Positions 1 through 7,656 of a DNA stretch of 18,285 bases are shown in pieces. Source of the DNA: Dissophora ornata (lineage: Eukaryota; Mortierellomycota; Mortierellomycetes; Mortierellales; Mortierellaceae); assembly GCA_025201705.1 (NCBI GenBank), contig MU617237.1, forward strand, positions 1-18,285, given 5' to 3'. Every line of letters begins with the position of its first letter. The first letter of the stretch is position 1. The position numbers and the translations under genes are program-made. The notes under the pieces are model-generated. The model did not search any database, was not told where the DNA came from, and worked only from the letters and a program-made list of their open reading frames with translations.

Positions 1-560
1 GGGGGGGTAAGAATATATTATTCCATAATCTATCAACTGAGAGGCAGCCAGGCGGTCTATGGGAGTGAGATGCGCCGTGGCTCTAAAGCAGCAAACAGCG
101 CAGGCTAGACTGATTTCATATTACTGGTTGACAAGATCTGGGGACAAAAACGGCTTTTTCAGCTGGTAGTTTTAACTTTTCAGGCCCAGAACAGCTTTCT
201 TCACCGACAAATAGATACTTTTGTGGCGCTTGCCCACCCGCTGTAAAATATTCCTCGAGCCAACAGCATAAATGTTACAATGTTACTATTGCCTCTTGCT
301 GTAGGAGAGACGGAATAAGGCCGAGAATGAATGCGAATGATATTAGTCGTGGATGCAGTCTAGGCATGATTGCTTCGGGAGATTTTCACGACGCTGGGGC
401 GCCAGAAAGAAAAGGTTAAACTCTAAAGCGCCACTTGTTTTCTAAAACGAGATGGCGCGATTGATTGATTGGTTCATCAGTCTCGTCACAGTATGCCCTT
501 AAGCGTAAACAGAGATGATTCATCGAATTTGGGCTGCAGCCCCAAAAACGATTTGAGGAC
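1..560. other. Upstream intergenic region of the bZIP gene, no gene seen
   Basis: No open frame with convincing composition was found on either strand. The right part holds the likely distal promoter of the downstream bZIP gene: an inverted CCAAT box (ATTGG at 468-472) and a GCN4-site-like nonamer at 515-523. The first 400 bases show nothing that I can assign. Confidence 0.5.
468..523 (+). promoter_or_regulatory. Putative bZIP promoter elements: inverted CCAAT and GCN4-like site
   Basis: ATTGG at 468-472 is a CCAAT box in reverse orientation. ATGATTCAT at 515-523 differs from the GCN4/AP-1 consensus ATGA(C/G)TCAT only at the central base. It lies about 240 bp upstream of the first uORF and about 600 bp upstream of the main start codon, just before the CT-rich tract that usually marks a fungal core promoter. 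Autoregulation through such sites is known for fungal cpcA/cpc-1 genes. Here it is inference, because the central base is non-consensus and one site can occur by chance. Confidence 0.35.
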
Positions 561-755
561 TTGCTCGCAGGTCCCTTTCTTTCTTTCTTTTCTCTCTTCT
601 TCACTTTTCCCCTCCACGTTCACCCACACTCCGCTTCCAACATCCTCTTCAACCCCTCTATTTTCTGTCTGTCTTTGACTGTAGCCATTAGCTTTACAAC
701 TTTTTTTTTATTACCCTTTCAACCTTTCCCTTTGACTTTACACACGTTGCCCAAA
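561..755 (+). promoter_or_regulatory. CT-rich core promoter and start of the long leader
   Basis: A pyrimidine tract (CTTT repeats and TCTTC runs, about 570-735) precedes the A/C-rich leader and contains no ATG. CT-rich stretches just upstream of or at the transcription start are typical of highly expressed fungal genes. No convincing TATA box was found. The start site itself cannot be located by eye. Confidence 0.4.
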
Positions 756-776
756 ATGGCCTCTTTCTCCGCTTAA
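756..776 (+). promoter_or_regulatory. uORF1 of the bZIP gene (6 codons plus stop)
   Basis: This is the first ATG of the leader. It encodes M-A-S-F-S-A and ends in TAA. Its start context is optimal (A at -3, G at +4). It lies 172 nt upstream of uORF2 and 340 nt upstream of the main ATG. A short, efficiently initiated 5'-proximal uORF matches the reinitiation-permissive uORF1 of GCN4, cpc-1, cpcA and ATF4 messages. The ORF is directly visible. Its role is inferred from that family logic. Confidence 0.75.
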
Positions 777-948
777 ACGCCAGTACTTTTCGTACACCTT
801 CAACACCTTCGCAACAGAACAGCATACAACAGAAGAACACGTTCTACAACACAACACATTCAACAATAACAACTACACCTTTCCAACCTTTACATTTTAC
901 AACATTTTACAACCTTTAACGGTTTACCCCATACAACAACTAGCCAAG

Positions 949-1047
949 ATGGTTTCCCCAATTATTATCCCAAGCTCAATTATCGCATCCAAAATCATTA
1001 TCGCCCCCGTAGTAGCTCTCGTCGCCTTACTGCCCTTACAGTCCTAA
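949..1047 (+). promoter_or_regulatory. uORF2 of the bZIP gene (32 codons plus stop), Ile/Val/Leu-rich
   Basis: This is the second and only other ATG of the leader. It has the same optimal context (A at -3, G at +4). It encodes 32 residues, of which 8 are Ile, 4 Val and 4 Leu, with runs of three Ile at residues 5-7 and 16-18, and ends in TAA 69 nt before the main ATG. A longer second uORF in this place matches the inhibitory uORF of cpc-1/cpcA/ATF4. The short distance to the main ATG would leave little room to regain initiation competence after its termination, so bypass would be needed for main-ORF translation. The hydrophobic, branched-chain-rich composition is unusual and may add nascent-peptide control (inference). 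Confidence 0.75.
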
Positions 1048-1116
1048 ATCCTCCAGTCGTACAACCCTCTCTTTGAACTTCCTTTGAACTCCAAAAAACC
1101 CCACACATCCCCAAAA

Positions 1117-2189
1117 ATGGCCATTGCTATCGATTTCTCCATGTTTGATACAACCAACGCCAAGTTATCAAAGTCCGCAGACGCTTTAGAGTCTGCTCTT
1201 GCCCAATGTAAGCCTTGCCTCTACGATATGAGCGTCCTATACGTTATTGCATTATTTTTGTACCATAACTAACGCGTCGCTCTTTTGATTGCTTCATCAA
1301 TGTAGTGGGCAAGAACGCCTCCAGCGGTAACAACAACAGCTCTGGCGACCTGTTCGCCCCCTCGGCCAACTCTGGCAGTGGATTCGACGAGTGGCTCGCT
1401 GCTGATCTCTCGTTCAGCGGCCTCTCGAGCGATGAGTCATCCAACTCGTCAAGCCCATTTTCCGTCCTGGAGGACTCACCTGTGCTCGGTTTTGATTCCT
1501 TTGGATCGGCTGTTGGTCCCTCGCTCTTCGACATGTCCATGGCCTTCCCAGCCATGTCTGCTAATAGCGAGATGCCTGTGTCTCCTATCGATATCAAGTC
1601 ACCTGCACCCGTCGCTTCAATGCTGACCTCGACGGCTGTCCAGCAGGCCGCAGCTGCGCTCAACATTCCCTGGTCAGCGGAGCTCGAGTCTGCAGTGATG
1701 GCGCAAGCGGCCCTCGGCGCAGCTGTCGCATCCGTCCCTGCGGCTCAACCCATTGCATCACCTATTCTGGCACCCAAGGCTGAGCCCGAGGAGAAAGAAT
1801 TCCCCTCAGCGGCCTCAACGCCAGCATCTTCCCGCGCAGTATCGTTGTCCCCTTCCCCCAGCTCTGATGATACCCCGGTGTTTAAGACCAAGGCATCCAA
1901 GAAGCGTCAGTTGACGCTTGAGGAGGAGGCCGATGAGATCGTTGCAAAGCGTGCCAAGAACACGGATGCTGCTCGCCGCTCGCGTCTCAAGAAGTTGATC
2001 AAGCTGGAGGGTCTGGAGGCCAAGGTCTCGGACCTTGAGGCTGCTAACAACGCTCTCAACATGAAGATTGCAATCCTCGAGACCGAGAAGAACGGCTTCA
2101 TTACGAAGGACGCCGAACAGACGGCTCGCATTGCCCAGCTCGAAGCTCAGCTCGCTGAGGCCCATGCAGCCCTGACCAACCGCGCCTAG
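1117..2189 (+). CDS. GCN4/CPC1-like bZIP transcription factor (two exons)
   Basis: Likely the nuclear activator of amino-acid biosynthesis genes (general or cross-pathway control), binding TGACTCA-type sites as a dimer. Exons are 1117-1207 and 1306-2189. The splice joins T|TG to give Leu31 and a 324-residue protein. The basic region has KRAKNTDAARRSR, with the invariant N249-x7-R257. The zipper follows at the canonical spacing with L267, L274, L281 and L288, then F295 and later L309 in register. The basic sequence is close to that of yeast Gcn4. The N-terminal 110 residues are rich in Ser, acidic and large hydrophobic residues (for example FDEWLAADLSF), as expected of an acidic activation domain. 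A Ser/Pro stretch precedes the basic region. The start at 1117 has an optimal context, and upstream in-frame sequence has no ATG. The two-uORF leader supports the GCN4-type identity. The zipper region runs about 36 residues past L288, longer than in yeast Gcn4. Confidence 0.92.
1208..1305 (+). other. Intron of the bZIP gene (98 nt, phase 1)
   Basis: The donor is T|GTAAGC at 1208. A branch-point-like TAACTAAC lies at 1266-1273 and the acceptor is AATGTAG ending at 1305. Removal joins the frame starting at 1117 to the 884-nt open frame that follows. Without splicing, the first frame stops at 1272. Confidence 0.85.
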
Positions 2190-2291
2190 CATTTTTTTTC
2201 AACCATTCAATACCTGTATTGTCCGTATCATCAATTATTTTCCCTTTCATCAGTACTTTCATTGTGTATGCATTACCAAAGCACAAACAGT

Positions 2292-2297
2292 AATAAA
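2292..2297 (+). terminator. AATAAA polyadenylation signal of the bZIP gene
   Basis: AATAAA lies about 100 nt after the TAG at 2187-2189, in A/T-rich sequence, and about 165 nt before the next start codon. Cleavage is expected shortly after it. Confidence 0.5.
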
Positions 2298-2460
2298 CAT
2301 TGGATCAATCCACAAATTGCTGATTGAGCTGTGTGCGACGAAGATGCGAGACGCGCTGGATTTTGGGGGTGAGACAACTGCCGCACCGAGGTCACAGCGT
2401 CGAGCATTTCATGTTCTCACAATCCCACATTCTCTCATTCTCATCATAACATTGAACACT

Positions 2461-3969
2461 ATGGTGCAGGCCCTCGACCTGCCAGAGCTCCGGGAATATG
2501 TGGGCCAGTTCCTGGATGAGAGGGATATGGCGGTCTGTCTTTGCGTCTGTCGGGACTGGTATGGCACGTTCATGCCATTGCGCTGGCGCAACGCCTGCAT
2601 CATCGGTGTCCATTCCATCAGAGCGGATGTCAACCTCCGCAAGCATGCCCAATACGTTCGTTCACTGTCGTTGCTGCAGCTCACGTCCTTGAAGCATTTG
2701 ACATGCATCGAGCGATACAACCACCTGGAGCGGATGCACATCTCGAAGGCGGACATTGATGGGCGAGTGATATGGGAGAAGGTGGCGTTGCTGGCAGAGC
2801 AGAATGTTCGGACACTGCGGACGATGCTTCTTGAAGATATGATGCCTTTAAGGTCGTTTTTGTTGGACCTGGGAGACTTTGTGGAGGGCCATCTTGATGC
2901 AGAGGAGGACGAGGACGAAGAAGAGCGGATGCTTAAGTTGAAAGAGATGACGTGGAAGCGGGTTGCGGTTTTTTATTCAAGTATGGAAGCATTCTGGAAT
3001 GCGTGTAAAGGAGCAGAGACGCTTGTGTTCGAATGTTTGATGATCAAGGGTTGGGATCTCCTAGCACCGAAGCAAACAACGCCCGCACTCGAATCACAGG
3101 CCACCACAAGAACGAGGACAGGAGGATCAGGAGCGGACAATGGTCAACTGTCATCATCGCATTCTTGCAGAGTGCAAAATCTTCGAGTTGCCTGGACGAT
3201 TGACCTCCCATTAGCCTTCCAACTCTCGCTCTGGATCCAACCTTGCACTCAACTCCGAAGCTTGATCTGGGAAGCCTACGCATTCCCAGAAGCTCTCCTC
3301 TCTCAGTTTGCTAAACTACTTCGTGATAATACCTGGCCGTTTTTGACCTCAATCGAGATGGCGAGCTGCATAACGCAGTACCCTCCCGACCATGCGATCG
3401 CGGAGGTCCTGCAGGCGTCGCCGAATTTGTTTGAGAAATTAGTATTCAAGAACATGGATTTTGGACCGTTAGCGTTCAACAGTTTGAGAAGACACTTTCC
3501 GAGCCTGAAGACATTGATGTGGTTATGTTGTGGGGTCAAAGTAACGAGTGCAATGGCGAGAGAGGTGTTGGAGAGCTGTACGAGGTTGGAGGCATTGCAA
3601 GCTCCTTACTTGTTGATGGACGGTATGGCAACGTCATCGTCACCATCGCTCGCAGCGACGACGGATGTGCCCGAAGGCCAGGAGAGGGTGAAGGTAGATG
3701 AACAAGAGCGGGAGCTTGAGGACGATAAGGCCCTGGATCCGTCGCTTCCACCGTCACTAATACTACCACCATCACCTTCATCGCAGCCTTGGGTCTGTCT
3801 GGAATTGCACACGCTCTACATAGAGTCGGCCCTGTCCCAGTACATGTCTCCGCCGTTGTCAAAAGCAGATGAGGAAGCGATTTTAGAAAGGTTGAAGGCG
3901 TTGAAGAAGCTGAGGAACTATTGCGTTGGGTCTAGCATTTCGTCCGCATCGCGGTTTTTCCCGAAGTAA
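2461..3969 (+). CDS. F-box/LRR-like protein (SCF substrate-receptor candidate)
   Basis: A single-exon ORF of 502 residues. An F-box-like motif sits at the very N terminus (residues about 5-45): ALDLPELREYVGQF, then AVCLCVCRDWYGTF and PLRW, with the usual Leu-Pro start and the V-C-R-D-W helix that contacts Skp1. The rest shows irregular leucine-rich repeats (LKHLTCIERYNHLERMHI, LRSLIWEAYAF, FPSLKTLMWLCCGV), an acidic loop (AEEDEDEEER) and a Pro/Ser-rich linker before the last WVCLELHTLYI repeat. This fits SCF ubiquitin-ligase receptors, with the LRRs binding the substrate. I chose ATG 2461 because the F-box starts there and a C/T/A-rich leader precedes it. An in-frame ATG at 2344 would add 39 unlike residues. 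The substrate is unknown. It neighbours two further members and one decayed member of the same family. Confidence 0.8.
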   Translation: MVQALDLPELREYVGQFLDERDMAVCLCVCRDWYGTFMPLRWRNACIIGVHSIRADVNLRKHAQYVRSLSLLQLTSLKHLTCIERYNHLERMHISKADIDGRVIWEKVALLAEQNVRTLRTMLLEDMMPLRSFLLDLGDFVEGHLDAEEDEDEEERMLKLKEMTWKRVAVFYSSMEAFWNACKGAETLVFECLMIKGWDLLAPKQTTPALESQATTRTRTGGSGADNGQLSSSHSCRVQNLRVAWTIDLPLAFQLSLWIQPCTQLRSLIWEAYAFPEALLSQFAKLLRDNTWPFLTSIEMASCITQYPPDHAIAEVLQASPNLFEKLVFKNMDFGPLAFNSLRRHFPSLKTLMWLCCGVKVTSAMAREVLESCTRLEALQAPYLLMDGMATSSSPSLAATTDVPEGQERVKVDEQERELEDDKALDPSLPPSLILPPSPSSQPWVCLELHTLYIESALSQYMSPPLSKADEEAILERLKALKKLRNYCVGSSISSASRFFPK

Positions 3970-4046
3970 CATCGCAAAATGAAAAGCCGTCGTTACACTA
4001 AAGTCTGACAAGATTATGTGATTGACGATTCCAACCGTCATTTGTA

Positions 4047-4064
4047 GTGTGTTTTCGAACACAC
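4047..4064. other. Perfect 7-bp hairpin with TTCG loop
   Basis: GTGTGTT-TTCG-AACACAC forms a perfect stem of 7 pairs with a TTCG tetraloop. It lies about 80 nt downstream of the F-box stop at 3969, so it may be in that gene's 3' UTR or just past it. It is a possible RNA structure, without a U-tract that would suggest RNA polymerase III termination. Confidence 0.45.
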
Positions 4065-4455
4065 CTAAGTTTTACGGTCCCACTGATCAAACCAACGGTT
4101 AGACTTACGAAACGATGCGTAGTTGCAACATTAAAATCATCAACAATAGACTAGCAGGCTGTAAGGGCCATAGGGCCGGATTCGTGGCCACGTATCGCTT
4201 CAACGCGCGGGGAGAGTCCCAGGTACGCGCTACAGTGTTCAAAAGAGGAGAGCTTGGTTAATCCTCCAACTATCTCTCGCCTCATTTCTCGCCATCCTCT
4301 TGTAGATAGCCCCAAAACGACAAGAACAATAAAGAAGCTCGTGGAAACAAGGAGAGGCAGAGAAGCTAAGCAAGCACTGGACGTGGTCTAAGGAGTGAGG
4401 AGAAAATGAGAGAGAGGAAAAGAAATGTCGAGAGAGTGACCGTCTGTGGAGAGAG

Positions 4456-4570
4456 AGAAGAGAAAGACATTTTGGACTTACCTGAAGCGTCCTGTGGTGG
4501 CGAATGGAGAGGAAGAAAAGAGAGAAGAGGAGAAAGAGGCTCGCTTTTATGCCCTTCCGAGTCAAAGAAG
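4456..4570 (-). promoter_or_regulatory. Promoter-like tract with perfect splice donor, minus strand
   Basis: Read on the minus strand, a TATA-like CATAAAAG (about 4553-4562) is followed by a dense CT tract and then CAG|GTAAGT, a perfect U1-complementary donor, with the GT at 4481-4480. A polypyrimidine run ending in CCACAG follows. The order resembles the 5' end of a spliced fungal gene, but no substantial ORF follows down to the convergent F-box gene. It could be the start of a non-coding transcript or a chance arrangement. Confidence 0.3.
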
Positions 4571-4832
4571 CTTCCAGCTTGAATGGTGGTGCAAATGAAA
4601 GCGCAATAAACAAGCTCTGAGTATCGAAACGATGGAAATTCAGAAAGCTAGGATACGCCAGTCTACAGTGCATTAGCCAATCAGCGAATTTTCGCTGGAC
4701 GCGTGCACGGTGCATTGGGACAGAGTTTTTATGCTTTGCAAAAAAAAAAAATCTCCGCTCACGCGTCTCCTCATTCGCAAATGTGAACATTCTCATTCAC
4801 TTCGTTTCACATCCCACCCTACTCATCCTTTC

Positions 4833-5766
4833 ATGCCTGCAACTAATCCTCTCGCTAATCTTAAACTATCTCCCCAGAAGCACTCTGCCCAGTTGTGCTT
4901 GTGTCAACAAATCATGGCACCTGTTTTTCCAGCCTCTTATCTGGCAGGACGCTCAGGTGGTCGAAGGGGACCTGGACCATCCAATATTGCTTTGCAGAGC
5001 TACCTCTCCTTCATCAAAACTCTTTCGCTCGATTGCATACTCACACATGAGCTCATTCGCTTGAGATTCCCCAAGCTTAAGTCCCTGCGGTTGAAAGTAA
5101 ATGAGAGCGTCGACCTTGACCCTACACCCATAATCACGATCCGTCCTTGTTCAGCCTCGATCTGCAGTACTCTCAGTTTTATTCGCGCCATCGCTTCTGG
5201 GAATCCACTGCAAGGTTTTCAAACCTCAAGGTCCTGGAAATCTCCGAGATGACCTTTGAAGCCAGTGATGAGGCTGGCCATTTTTGGCAGCTCTGTATGC
5301 AATTGGTATGTCTTCATTTGTTGGATATTATCTTCTCGACCATAGGCTGCGGTTTAAGCAAAGAAAGAATTCATGCTACAGATTCTCGATCTGAGATTTT
5401 TCCTCGGATCCGAGAACTGCAACTGATGCATCTTGACGGAAATGACTTCGGGGCTGTTGGTCTGGATCTTATTGAGAGATGTCCTAACCTTGAGACCTTT
5501 GCCTGGACTGTGCAAGAGTATTCCAGTCCAATGGACATGAGATTCTTTGTTCTCAATGCTCAAGAGGGTGTGTGGACAGAGCTTCAGAATTTGACACTCC
5601 ATTACGAAAATATCACGGATGAGAACATTGCATCGATTTTGAAGTTCATGAGGAGGGTCACGACTCTGAGTACCAGCTTCGGATTCGGTCCTCTGTCTCT
5701 ATCAGCATTGCTTTTATGTTGGAACGGCTGTCGCAACTAGTACGCCTCGACACTGAATTTATCTGA
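4833..5766 (+). pseudogene. Decayed F-box/LRR gene with about four frame breaks
   Basis: Homology-like sequence runs continuously but changes frame. ATG 4833 gives M-P-A-T-N-P-L (the family's usual N terminus). The next frame gives ILSLILNYLP and CACVNKSWHLFF, an F-box. From about 4990 a third frame has LSLDCILTHELI and PKLKSLRLKV. From about 5120 another has FSLDLQYSQF and SNLKVLEISEMTF, and continues as LRRs to about 5710. Finally the frame at 5716 gives MLERLSQLVRLDTEF and a stop at 5764. The first break looks like a small deletion removing the Pro-Glu-Ile of the F-box. The other three are each consistent with loss of one base. Introns could explain one break but not all, and the reading that keeps the LRR pattern needs no removed sequence. 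Assembly indels are the main alternative. Confidence 0.7.
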
Positions 5767-6038
5767 TGCCACATGTACTTTTCGGCCTAGATAGGTTTTT
5801 GATGGGCGTGAGCAATTTTCCATCTTGATTATTGTGCGCAACGAACCTTAAATTTGGTGGCGTTGATTAGATGGACGGATCAGAGACCGCAGACACCACA
5901 CTGGATACCGGACGCGCCTACTGGCATTTTGTGGATTTTTGCAACCTGATGCACACCACACTTTCACTTGGGGGCAACTGTGGCCACCATCGAGCTCTTA
6001 AATGAATAATGAGCATCTTTGAAATCATTTTACAAATC

Positions 6039-6109
6039 TCCCCCATAACAGCCTTCATCCATTCCCCCATAACTTTTCTTTACTACCCAACCATTGAATT
6101 CCCCCATAA
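6039..6109 (+). repeat. Three copies of TCCCCCATAA upstream of the F-box gene
   Basis: TCCCCCATAA occurs exactly at 6039-6048, 6063-6072 and 6100-6109, with a degenerate AACCCATAA just after. The last copy ends 38 bp before the ATG at 6148. The copies lie in the 5' UTR or core promoter. Spacing is 24 and 37 bp, so they are not simple tandem repeats. They could be binding sites of a zinc-finger factor (inference). Confidence 0.6.
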
Positions 6110-6147
6110 TCTCCAAACAAACCCATAATCCTTTGCGACTACAAAGT

Positions 6148-7623
6148 ATGGAAAATAACCCGCTCAATATTCCAGAGATCGTGATCCATGTGGGCAAATT
6201 CATTCCACTCTGGATCCTGCATCAGTCCTCTGAGGGCTGCAAATACATCTTTTGCCCTCAAGATCTTCTCGCATGCTGCCTCGTCTCGAAGATGTGGAGG
6301 GACGCCATGCTCTCAGCGCTCTGGCACACGTACGACGAGAAATCTCGGACGTTCAGTCGTCGTCGAATCCCATCCGAAGTGCTATCTCGATACGCCCATT
6401 TCTTCCAGATTGTGAATATCCCGGAAAGCAACCGTAGCCGCGATCGCCACCAAGATGCCAATCAAAATGGCCATGATAATGGACCCAGAGCTGGAAATTA
6501 TGCTCATATTGATATCGACATACGCGCAGCCCATATCAGAGAGCTCATTATAGGTTCCGACAGATTTCTATACAATTACAATCTCTCGAGTCCAAGGATG
6601 CGGCTGTTAGACATTCAAGCCGATCGCAACAGCGACTACCAACAACACGACTATATACCGACAAACCCCGTCCACGCCATCGTGCGACTCTGGTCTTTGG
6701 AGCACCTGAGCCTACGCAAGTATGATCTTCAGCACGTTGAATTCGAGGCCATGCTCCGTCTTAAACCTCGCCTCAAGACCCTGGAGCTGTACGCGATACA
6801 TATCTTAGACACAATGCCGCCACCAAACTCTCCAGTACCGAGGTTTCTACGCCGATCCTTTCTTTCGCCTTCCCCTCTTCGGACTGTCACACATATTCGA
6901 CTCGAGTACTGCGATTTCATGGAATCTACGTTAGTGACGCTTTTCTGGGCAGTTCCTTTGCTCGAGTCCCTAGCGTGGCTAATATCGAAGAACAACATAG
7001 CTTGGTTTGAGAGTGCGGCCGTAGCTCGAGAGATACAACAGTATTGCCCAAGATTGGGATCGCTTCATTTGTGTATCCTCTTCAACGGTCAGGAGTCTGA
7101 TCAGCATTTCATCAACTTGATCTCATCCAGCCACGCCAGAGTCCTGAAGAGTATCAGTCTAACAACAAACCAACTATGGCCACTAACTGAGCAGACGCTT
7201 CTCGCCCGACGAGACAATCTGACACACCTTTCCATTACATTCAGACGTCGCCTGAACCAGTACGACACGCTCCCAAATTTACTGGTAAAGATGTCTCGAC
7301 TGCAGGTGTTCAAAGTTTCTGGCCGGCGAAACGACATGGGGTTTACAAGTTACCTGAAAGAGCTGATCAAGACTGGCGCGGAGGGCGTGTCGTGGATGGA
7401 TCAGAAACTTGTGGACGAGATCACTAATACTACAGGAAATGCGGTCAAGATCACTCGCCGAGTGCCGGCAGAATGGTCTTTGCGGGGATATCCGAGAATC
7501 GATGGGCGTGGAAGAGATTTATTTATCTACCTCTTTGATATTTGGTTACTGGAGAGTGTAAGACCCATGGCGTGTATTCAAGAAGTTCATGTCAACGGGT
7601 CTGAGTATGTTAGGAACCATTGA
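6148..7623 (+). CDS. F-box/LRR-like protein with interrupted F-box
   Basis: A single-exon ORF of 491 residues. The N terminus MENNPLNIPEIVIHVGKFI is the first part of an F-box (NPL..PEI). The second part, DLLACCLVSKMWRDAML followed by ALWHTY, comes after a roughly 25-residue stretch with Cys residues (residues about 20-45). LRR-like units follow: SLEHLSLRKYDLQ, RLKTLELYAIHI, HIRLEYCDFMESTL, RLGSLHLCILF, and NLTHLSITF near residue 365. The length and plan match a large fungal F-box/LRR family; the likely role is substrate recognition in SCF ubiquitin ligases. I chose ATG 6148 because it is the first in-frame ATG and begins the conserved NPL motif. Its N terminus resembles that of the pseudogene just upstream (MPATNPL), so the two probably arose by local duplication. 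AATAAA lies 28 nt after the stop. Confidence 0.8.
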   Translation: MENNPLNIPEIVIHVGKFIPLWILHQSSEGCKYIFCPQDLLACCLVSKMWRDAMLSALWHTYDEKSRTFSRRRIPSEVLSRYAHFFQIVNIPESNRSRDRHQDANQNGHDNGPRAGNYAHIDIDIRAAHIRELIIGSDRFLYNYNLSSPRMRLLDIQADRNSDYQQHDYIPTNPVHAIVRLWSLEHLSLRKYDLQHVEFEAMLRLKPRLKTLELYAIHILDTMPPPNSPVPRFLRRSFLSPSPLRTVTHIRLEYCDFMESTLVTLFWAVPLLESLAWLISKNNIAWFESAAVAREIQQYCPRLGSLHLCILFNGQESDQHFINLISSSHARVLKSISLTTNQLWPLTEQTLLARRDNLTHLSITFRRRLNQYDTLPNLLVKMSRLQVFKVSGRRNDMGFTSYLKELIKTGAEGVSWMDQKLVDEITNTTGNAVKITRRVPAEWSLRGYPRIDGRGRDLFIYLFDIWLLESVRPMACIQEVHVNGSEYVRNH

Positions 7624-7650
7624 GAGCTTCTCACCTACGTTCAATATGGT

Positions 7651-7656
7651 AATAAA
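7651..7656 (+). terminator. AATAAA polyadenylation signal of F-box gene
   Basis: AATAAA lies 28 nt after the TGA at 7621-7623, the expected distance for a compact fungal 3' UTR. Confidence 0.5.

Larger units (their letters stand above)
3970..4832. other. Intergenic region between F-box gene and F-box pseudogene
   Basis: No convincing coding region. It holds a perfect hairpin at 4047-4064, then G/A-rich sequence (4340-4545). Read on the minus strand, the latter is CT-rich and carries a TATA-like CATAAAAG and a perfect splice donor (see the promoter entry). An A11-12 run lies near 4739-4750. A long minus-strand open frame here crosses these promoter-like tracts and looks fortuitous. Confidence 0.5.

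Noticed and set aside
1244..1666. 140-aa minus-strand open frame opposite the bZIP gene
   Set aside because: It is a shadow of the bZIP coding sequence. The plus frame has the bZIP domain, splice sites and leader.
2344..2460. In-frame upstream ATG that would extend the first F-box protein by 39 residues
   Set aside because: The extension has leader-like base composition and shows no family similarity. The F-box begins directly after ATG 2461.
4239..4796. 185-aa open frame on the minus strand
   Set aside because: It runs through an A/T homopolymer, a TATA-like element, a CT tract and a perfect splice donor. It is Phe/Ser/Leu-rich because of the CT composition and shows no domain.
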